From NCBI RefSeq assembly GCF_004349265.1, contig NZ_SMFL01000004.1, positions 219,150 to 283,149 on the forward strand: a stretch of 64,000 bases of DNA, read 5' to 3'. This DNA is from Dyadobacter psychrotolerans (GTDB taxonomy: Bacteria > Bacteroidota > Bacteroidia > Cytophagales > Spirosomataceae). The notes beneath the pieces are model-generated. The model was not told the origin of the DNA. It did no database searches and saw nothing but the letters and a program-made list of their open reading frames with translations. A program made the translations under genes and the position numbers. Positions 58,931 through 64,000 of the stretch are shown one piece after another (position 1 is the stretch's first letter; every line of letters starts with the position of its first letter).

Positions 58931-58950
58931 ATATCGGTTTTTCCCGATAT
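58931..58950. promoter_or_regulatory. Probable operator of the ArsR-type regulator
   Basis: A perfect inverted repeat ATATCGG (58931-58937) / CCGATAT (58944-58950) with a 6-nt spacer, centred 22 nt upstream of the regulator start codon. This size and position are typical of a dimeric winged-helix repressor. An incomplete second site (ATCGGGAAA) lies near 58999. Confidence 0.6.
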
Positions 58951-59187
58951 GCCAATTAATCATGAAAATTATTTGTTTAATGGGCTTGCTCTGCAAAATC
59001 GGGAAAGCAAAAACATACCTGTAAAAGGAGAGAGTCAATCGGTTTTATGCCATTTGATAATGTTTTCTTTCCTTTACGAGACTTTTTTCATTTTAGTTTA
59101 TAAATTGGAATGATATAAATTGATTGTCTTTTCTCCGGGGAAGATTCAACCTTAAACAATGCTGCGAGAGCTAGCAGACAAATTGTA

Positions 59188-60894
59188 ATGAAATTTTTCC
59201 TCTTTCCTTTAACCGTTTTTTCATTTTTAATCGGGATCGTTCTGTTTACTTTTCCAAATAATTCAGACAAACGCGCCGAAAGTATAGCGGTTTGCGGAGC
59301 ATCTTTTGGCCCGGAAATACGAAGCGATGAAAACGGAAAATTTGTCACACCACTTCCTGGCTGGGGCGATTATGGTTACGAGATTACCACTGCTCATGAC
59401 AGCGCACAGTTCTACTTCAATCAGGGACTGAATATGTATTACAGCTATCACATGAAAGAGGCAACAGCCTCATTCAGGGAAGCCTCGCGATTTGATCCGG
59501 GTAGTCCGATGACGTTTTGGGGACAGGCTTTATCTATGGGGCCTTATTATAACGCAGCCCATACTTATGTAAAACCGGAAGGAATAAATGATGTATTACA
59601 AACCATGAATCGTAACATGGAAAATGCTTCAGAAAAAGAAAAATATCTGATAAAAGCCATGAACATCCGTTACGACGCCTCCAGGGGCGGAAGTTCAGTT
59701 AAAACATCCGATGCCGCCTATGCCGAAGAGCTGAAAGGGCTTATTGATAAATATCCCGACGATCAGGATATCAAAACCTTGTACGTGGATGCGGTCATGC
59801 TGATGCATGCCTGGGATTTTTGGAACCAAAACGGAACAGCCAAACAGTGGACTCCGCAAGTAGTGGAACTGTGTGAAATAGTCATGAAGCAAAATCCTAA
59901 TCATCCTGCCGCGCTTCATTACCACATCCATCTTACCGAGGCGTCCCGCCATCCGGAAGTGGCTCTGGCAAATGCGGATGCATTAAAAAATTTGCTCCCC
60001 GGCGTTGCACATATGGTGCACATGGCAAGCCACGAATATCAGCGTAATGGTCTGTATGCAAAAGGAGTAGAGGTAAACGATCTTGCTGATGATAATTTGA
60101 TGAAATATGATAAGATGGCAAAAAATCTCTCGCTGGTTAAACACTCACCGCATTATTTTGCTGTGCAAAGTTATTGTTCGATGAGTGGCGGTATGTATAA
60201 AACAGGAATGGAGAATGCGTTACGCTGTCGTAAAAGCGTCTCGCCAAATCCTGAAAATAACTATGATCAGTATTTGTTCATGATCCCATCACTGACACTG
60301 GTCCGGCTGGGTAAATGGCAGCAAATTTTGTCCGATAGTATTAAGCCCGATTCGCGCTGGACGTATGCAGGTTTGCTTGATCACTTTGCCAAAGGAATGG
60401 CTTTGGTGAATACCGGTAAAGCTGATTCGGCCGCCTGGCACCTTTCTCAGCTTCGTGAAAAAGCGAAGGATCCGGTTCTGGAAAAACGCAGAATTCCTTT
60501 TAATTCACCTGTTCAGATAGCGGCAGTTGCAGAAGGCATTTTAAATTCTGCGATTTTATTTTCTGATAAAAAATATGACAAAGCAATCGAAAGTCTGAAC
60601 AATGCAATTCTGACAGAGGACAAACTGATATACACAGAACCAAATGACTGGCCAATTCCTGCCAGACAGTTTTTAGGAGCCTATTATCTGAAAATGAACA
60701 AAGCAGGTCTGGCCGAAAAAACCTACCGACAGGATCTGGAAATGAACCCGGCGAACGGGTGGTCAATGCTTGGGCTTTATCAGAGTTTACGTGCTCAAAA
60801 GAAAACAAAAGAACTTGCAAAGGTTCAGGCAGGTTATACAAAAGCATTTTCTGCTTCGGATGTAACGCCGTCCGGTTCTGTATTTATGAAATAG
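59188..60894 (+). CDS. Exported TPR-repeat protein
   Basis: 568 residues. A hydrophobic leader (FFLFPLTVFSFLIGIVLFTF) is followed by a chain of helical TPR-like repeats: AQFYFNQGLNMYYSYHMKEA, EASRFDPGSPMTFWGQALSM, and later AGLAEKTYRQDLEMNPANGW and WSMLGLYQSLRAQKKTKEL near the end. A His-rich stretch near 245-285 (LHYHIHLTEASRHPEV, AHMVHMASHEYQRNG) may bind a metal. I recognise the type from other bacterial genomes but not a precise function. Divergent from the ArsR-OYE operon. Confidence 0.83.
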   Translation: MKFFLFPLTVFSFLIGIVLFTFPNNSDKRAESIAVCGASFGPEIRSDENGKFVTPLPGWGDYGYEITTAHDSAQFYFNQGLNMYYSYHMKEATASFREASRFDPGSPMTFWGQALSMGPYYNAAHTYVKPEGINDVLQTMNRNMENASEKEKYLIKAMNIRYDASRGGSSVKTSDAAYAEELKGLIDKYPDDQDIKTLYVDAVMLMHAWDFWNQNGTAKQWTPQVVELCEIVMKQNPNHPAALHYHIHLTEASRHPEVALANADALKNLLPGVAHMVHMASHEYQRNGLYAKGVEVNDLADDNLMKYDKMAKNLSLVKHSPHYFAVQSYCSMSGGMYKTGMENALRCRKSVSPNPENNYDQYLFMIPSLTLVRLGKWQQILSDSIKPDSRWTYAGLLDHFAKGMALVNTGKADSAAWHLSQLREKAKDPVLEKRRIPFNSPVQIAAVAEGILNSAILFSDKKYDKAIESLNNAILTEDKLIYTEPNDWPIPARQFLGAYYLKMNKAGLAEKTYRQDLEMNPANGWSMLGLYQSLRAQKKTKELAKVQAGYTKAFSASDVTPSGSVFMK

Positions 60895-60976
60895 TATTAT
60901 CGTCCGGCAATTAGTTTTTCCTGTGTGCCGTCTTTGTAATTTTCAGGAACGGACATTCAATCAAATATTAAATATT

Positions 60977-61963
60977 ATGGCAGATCAGGAAATTTCCAGA
61001 CGTCAGTTTTTGGGCGCAGCTTCGCTCGCACTGGCAGGTATTACTATGGCACGGGTACCGGTTTTTGGTATGCCTGCAATTATTAAAAACCTGGGCAAAC
61101 CCAATTCACTTTTTAACGGCGTACAGGTAGGCGTGATCAGTTATTCCTGGCGCAGCATGCCAGGCAGTGCAGAGCAAATTCTTCAATATTGTGTTGATAG
61201 CAACATTAGCGCCATTGAGCTTATGGGGCCAACAGGCGAAGCATTCGCCGGAGCACCACAGGCACCTGCACGCCCGGCAGGACGAGGTCAGCTCACACCG
61301 GAACAAAAGGCAGAACAGGATGAGTATACCAAAAAAATGGCGGAATGGCGCGCGACGGTTTCAATGGATAAATTTGTTCAGCTTCGCAAAATGTATAATG
61401 ACGCCGGCGTGAAGATTTACGGATTCAAGCCCTCGGCGTTGGGGCCAAACAATACGGATGCTGAAGTGGATTACGCCTTCCGTGCAGCCAAGGCGCTTGG
61501 TGCTAACCAGGCAAATGTGGAGTTGCCCGCAGATCCGGCGCAGACACAGCGTCTTGGTGACATTGCCGCTAAAAATAAAGTTTATGCAGGTTACCACGGA
61601 CATACCCAGGAAACGCCTACCTGGTGGGATGTAGCCTTAGGGCAATCCAAGTATAATGCTATGAACTTTGATATGGGACATTACGTAGCTGCCGGATATG
61701 ATCCGATTCCATTGATTGAAGCCAAACATGACAAGATTGTAAGCATGCATGTGAAAGACAGAAAAAATAAGGCAAACGGAGGAGCAAACCTTCCCTGGGG
61801 ACAGGGTGACACACCGATCATTGCTGTTTTGGAACTGATGCGAAAGAATAAATACAAATTTCCGGCAACAATAGAATTGGAATATGATATTCCTGCCGGT
61901 TCGGATGCGATAAAGGAAACAGCAAAATGCGTGGAATATGCAAGAAAAGCCCTTGGTGCATAA
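60977..61963 (+). CDS. Sugar phosphate isomerase/epimerase-family protein with Tat-type leader
   Basis: 328 residues from ATG 60977 (MADQEISRRQFLGAASLALA); a frame upstream to 60923 is not needed. SRRQFLGAA is a Tat motif, so the protein is exported. The rest is a xylose-isomerase-like TIM barrel: VISYSWRSMPGSAEQILQYC, ISAIELMGPTGEAF, the inserted polar loop APARPAGRGQLTPEQK, YGFKPSALGPN, VYAGYHGHTQETPTW (His), MNFDMGHYVAAGYDPI (Asp, His), IVSMHVKDRKN, and the last PATIELEYDIPAGSDA with a Glu ligand. Metal-dependent; likely acts on a periplasmic sugar or keto sugar. Substrate unknown. Confidence 0.88.
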   Translation: MADQEISRRQFLGAASLALAGITMARVPVFGMPAIIKNLGKPNSLFNGVQVGVISYSWRSMPGSAEQILQYCVDSNISAIELMGPTGEAFAGAPQAPARPAGRGQLTPEQKAEQDEYTKKMAEWRATVSMDKFVQLRKMYNDAGVKIYGFKPSALGPNNTDAEVDYAFRAAKALGANQANVELPADPAQTQRLGDIAAKNKVYAGYHGHTQETPTWWDVALGQSKYNAMNFDMGHYVAAGYDPIPLIEAKHDKIVSMHVKDRKNKANGGANLPWGQGDTPIIAVLELMRKNKYKFPATIELEYDIPAGSDAIKETAKCVEYARKALGA

Positions 61964-61982
61964 ATTCGGTGACTGTGTCGTA

Positions 61983-62013
61983 GACTTTCCAAGTTTTTGA
62001 AACTTGGAAAGTC
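61983..62013. repeat. 31-nt perfect palindrome, copy 1
   Basis: GACTTTCCAAGTTT (61983-61996), a 3-nt loop TTG, and its perfect complement (62000-62013). It lies 20 nt after the isomerase stop. A related element of the same length (63374-63404) lies after the S41 peptidase. No T-tract follows, so it looks more like a dispersed palindromic repeat than a simple terminator. Confidence 0.7.
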
Positions 62014-62046
62014 TTGTCAAGTAAATATCTGTGAGTGTTTTAATCG

Positions 62047-63360
62047 ATGAAAAAATTATTGGCAATTGCATTTGTCAGCGTATTCATTGCTGGCATTTTT
62101 AGTTTTTATGATATAGGGCATAAGCTTACATATTGGAAGGGTACCATTCATGCGCCAGGGCAGGAGCAGGAAATGATTCTTGTGTTGGATAAAAATCTGT
62201 TTGGCTCGGTTAAGAGTAAAATTACATTTCCCGGCAATTTGTTAAATCACAAGGTAAACCGCTGTAATTTATCCGGTGATTCTTTGACACTGGAAATTCA
62301 TGATGCAATGGTCGCGTCATTTAAAGCAATAAAAAAAGGGGAAAGTTTTATTGGTAACTGGAATCAAAACGGACGAAGTTTTCCGGTAAAATTAATTGAA
62401 ACGAATGCTGCACCTTTACAGCAGGTTTTGGTTGACAAAATGCTTAATCATGCAAAAGCAAATGCTCTTAATCGGAAAACTGTAAACTGGGATAGTCTTG
62501 ACAAACTTCATTATTTCACGGTCAATAAAAGTAAGCCTGATTCAGGATTGATGATTGCTGCCGATAAATTGCTTAAAGTGCTCAACGACGATCATGGCTT
62601 TCTGATTTATAATGGTAATGCCCTGCCAAATCCGGTCGGGCACAAAAACGGGTCATCTAAAAGCCCTGCTGTAATTGATGTTTTAGTTCGCGGGAAAAGT
62701 ATGGCTCCCCAAATGCTGACAGAGAACATTGCCTACATCCGTATTCCTACCATGTGGGCGTTAAAAAGAGAGGAAATTGACCAAAAAGTTTCCGAACTTG
62801 AGCAGGCAATCTGTGGTCTAAATTACACCGACAAAACTAAATGGATCATAGATTTTCGTCTCAATAACGGAGGGAATTTCAGGCCGATGTTAGCCGGCAT
62901 GGGAAATCTGATTGGTGACGGGACCTGCATGTATTTTGCTTCTGACGACTCACAGAAAAACCAGGAGTGGGCCTTGAAAAATGGAAGCTTGTATGTGAAC
63001 GGGGTTTTGGAGACTGAAAGAAGCAAAATATGTGATGTTCAGAATTACCATCCCAAAATCGCCGTACTAGTTGGCAAAGGAAGTTCCAGTGCTGCCGAGG
63101 ATGTGATCGTGGCCCTTAAAGGTCGTAAGGATACCCGTTTTTTTGGTGAAGCAACAAGAGGGCAGGTCACAATCAATTCAACGATTACAATTGATGAAAA
63201 CACGCATTTTTCATTCATAACCAGTAATCTGAAAGATCGGAACGGAGTCGTTTATACAAAAGCCATTAAGCCTGACGAAACGATTGCCGCAGATGATAAC
63301 TTCGGCGATTTAAAAAATGATCCGAAAGTTGTGGCTGCGATCAGGTGGCTGAATAGATAG
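62047..63360 (+). CDS. S41-family C-terminal processing-type peptidase
   Basis: 437 residues. A signal peptide-like start (MKKLLAIAFVSVFIAGIFSF) precedes a beta-rich domain (about 30-120) resembling a lipocalin-like strand set, and the S41 core: NIAYIRIPTMWAL, WIIDFRLNNGGNFRPMLAGM, the catalytic Ser in LVGKGSSSAAEDVIVAL and the Lys region GRKDTRFFGEATRGQVT. A clear PDZ domain is not visible between them. Periplasmic proteolysis; substrate unknown. Flanked by two 31-nt palindromes. Confidence 0.88.
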   Translation: MKKLLAIAFVSVFIAGIFSFYDIGHKLTYWKGTIHAPGQEQEMILVLDKNLFGSVKSKITFPGNLLNHKVNRCNLSGDSLTLEIHDAMVASFKAIKKGESFIGNWNQNGRSFPVKLIETNAAPLQQVLVDKMLNHAKANALNRKTVNWDSLDKLHYFTVNKSKPDSGLMIAADKLLKVLNDDHGFLIYNGNALPNPVGHKNGSSKSPAVIDVLVRGKSMAPQMLTENIAYIRIPTMWALKREEIDQKVSELEQAICGLNYTDKTKWIIDFRLNNGGNFRPMLAGMGNLIGDGTCMYFASDDSQKNQEWALKNGSLYVNGVLETERSKICDVQNYHPKIAVLVGKGSSSAAEDVIVALKGRKDTRFFGEATRGQVTINSTITIDENTHFSFITSNLKDRNGVVYTKAIKPDETIAADDNFGDLKNDPKVVAAIRWLNR

Positions 63361-63373
63361 GTGCGCGGCTTGA

Positions 63374-63404
63374 GACTTTTCAAGACCTGGAGTCCTGGAA
63401 AGTC
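63374..63404. repeat. 31-nt imperfect palindrome, copy 2
   Basis: GACTTTTCAAGACC, a 3-nt loop and AGTCCTGGAAAGTC pair with a few G-U/mismatch positions. The ends GACTTT...GAAAGTC and the 31-nt length match the element at 61983-62013, so both belong to one family. It lies 13 nt after the S41 peptidase stop and ahead of the convergent LysR-type gene. Confidence 0.6.
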
Positions 63405-63415
63405 AATATTCCCAG

Positions 63416-64000
63416 TTAAACCATTTCCTTGACAAAAATTTCTTCAATCTGCCGGATCTCTTCGGCGTAAATAGTACGTTTTCTGGTGCCAAAGTAAAGT
63501 GTGTTTTCTATCACATTGTATCCTTCCCAAATCAATTTAATCCTTCCGGCGTTGAGTTCTTTCCCGGATAAAAAATCCGGAACAACCGCTATACCCTTAC
63601 CTGAGCTCAGGCAGCGCACGATCGAACTCATATTCGGGACGATGTAGTTGGGTTTGAAATCCGGCCGTTTACCAAAGTTCTGGTGCCAAAATCTGCGGAG
63701 ATGTTCCATGTCGCCGGTTGTGCCGTACCATGTTTGTTTTTTGAGCCAGCTTTGAAGTCCTTCGAGATCATTCTGTTCGATCAGCTTGTCAAACTCTTGT
63801 GTTTCTGTTTGTGATCCGCCGATTACGACAATTCTTTCCTTGAAAAATGGCTCGTAAACCAACGATTTGTAATCTCCTTTTTGAGGTGTGATGATCAAGT
63901 CCAGGATGCCATTATCAAGGTCCCTGAGCATCTGGGGATAATCTCCGAATTTGATTATCACGTTAAAATTAAGTGTGGGCAGATACTGCTCCAAAGTAAA
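63416..64000 (-). CDS. LysR-type transcriptional regulator, C-terminal effector domain (5' part outside window)
   Basis: The frame runs from the stop at 63416 to the right edge without a start, so only the effector-binding domain, about 195 residues, is visible; the DNA-binding domain lies beyond the window. The receptor fold is recognisable: YLPTLNFNVIIKFGDYPQML, LDNGILDLIITPQKGDYK, the pair of hinge strands, ERIVVIGGS, IVPNMSSIVRCLSSGKGIAV and VPDFLSGKELNAGRIKLIWE near the end. The ligand is unknown. An apparent internal start at 63994 is a TTG in the middle of the frame and should not be used as a start. Confidence 0.85.
   Translation of the reverse strand, partial: FTLEQYLPTLNFNVIIKFGDYPQMLRDLDNGILDLIITPQKGDYKSLVYEPFFKERIVVIGGSQTETQEFDKLIEQNDLEGLQSWLKKQTWYGTTGDMEHLRRFWHQNFGKRPDFKPNYIVPNMSSIVRCLSSGKGIAVVPDFLSGKELNAGRIKLIWEGYNVIENTLYFGTRKRTIYAEEIRQIEEIFVKEMV

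Noticed and set aside
61637-62071. 144-codon minus-strand open frame spanning the isomerase 3' end and the palindrome
   Set aside because: Antisense to the conserved TIM-barrel end, no domain; the long frame is helped by the palindrome.

Overview
This 64 kb window is ordinary chromosomal sequence from a Bacteroidota bacterium, most likely order Cytophagales, family Spirosomaceae (Dyadobacter-like). The clues are a type IX secretion C-terminal sorting domain, weak Shine-Dalgarno signals, a TTTG/TAnnTTTG-type promoter, many hydrolases and redox enzymes with Tat-like or lipoprotein leaders, and the overall protein flavour. The genus is an inference. No rRNA, tRNA, CRISPR array, prophage or insertion sequence was seen.

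Layout. 1-4.4 kb: a CheB-CheR hybrid cut by the left edge and a large MscS-type mechanosensitive channel. 4.8-13.1 kb: two small proteins, then a convergent alpha-glucan operon read leftward, glgE - treS/maltokinase fusion - glgB. Together these convert trehalose/maltose through maltose-1-phosphate into branched alpha-glucan. 13.3-14.3 kb: remains of a response regulator and a CheB gene, both broken. 14.3-16.7 kb: a 2OG-Fe(II) oxygenase, a small membrane protein and a YihY/BrkB protein. 17.4-19.9 kb: a glycosyltransferase and clan GH-A glycosidase pair. 20-28 kb: a T9SS-secreted repeat protein, a VOC protein, a large propeller/HEAT/cytochrome c protein and a ThuA-domain lipoprotein.

27.9-38.0 kb is the most interesting part: nine genes in a row on the minus strand. 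In transcription order they are a DUF427 protein, a RclA-like disulfide reductase, an OpuC/EgtUV-type ABC transporter (ATPase plus permease-binding-protein fusion), EgtB, EgtD, a cyclic-nucleotide-domain histidine kinase, a receiver-glutaredoxin-like-thioredoxin-reductase-like fusion, and a UBP-type zinc finger protein. The transporter's solute-binding domain is circularly permuted: its second half precedes its first half. The last three genes look like a redox signalling module whose output is an enzyme rather than a DNA-binding protein. Together the island suggests ergothioneine synthesis, uptake and redox control, although this link is inferred from gene order.

38-64 kb holds housekeeping and accessory genes: a five-PAS hybrid histidine kinase, two SDR enzymes, a type II NADH dehydrogenase, a SWIM/SNF2 helicase, an e(P4)-type acid phosphatase, rpiB, a Gfo/Idh/MocA oxidoreductase, topoisomerase III, an ArsR regulator with an Old Yellow Enzyme and a visible palindromic operator, a TPR protein, a sugar phosphate isomerase/epimerase, an S41 peptidase flanked by two 31-nt palindromes, and a LysR-type regulator cut by the right edge. 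Several convergent gene pairs share clear bidirectional terminators.
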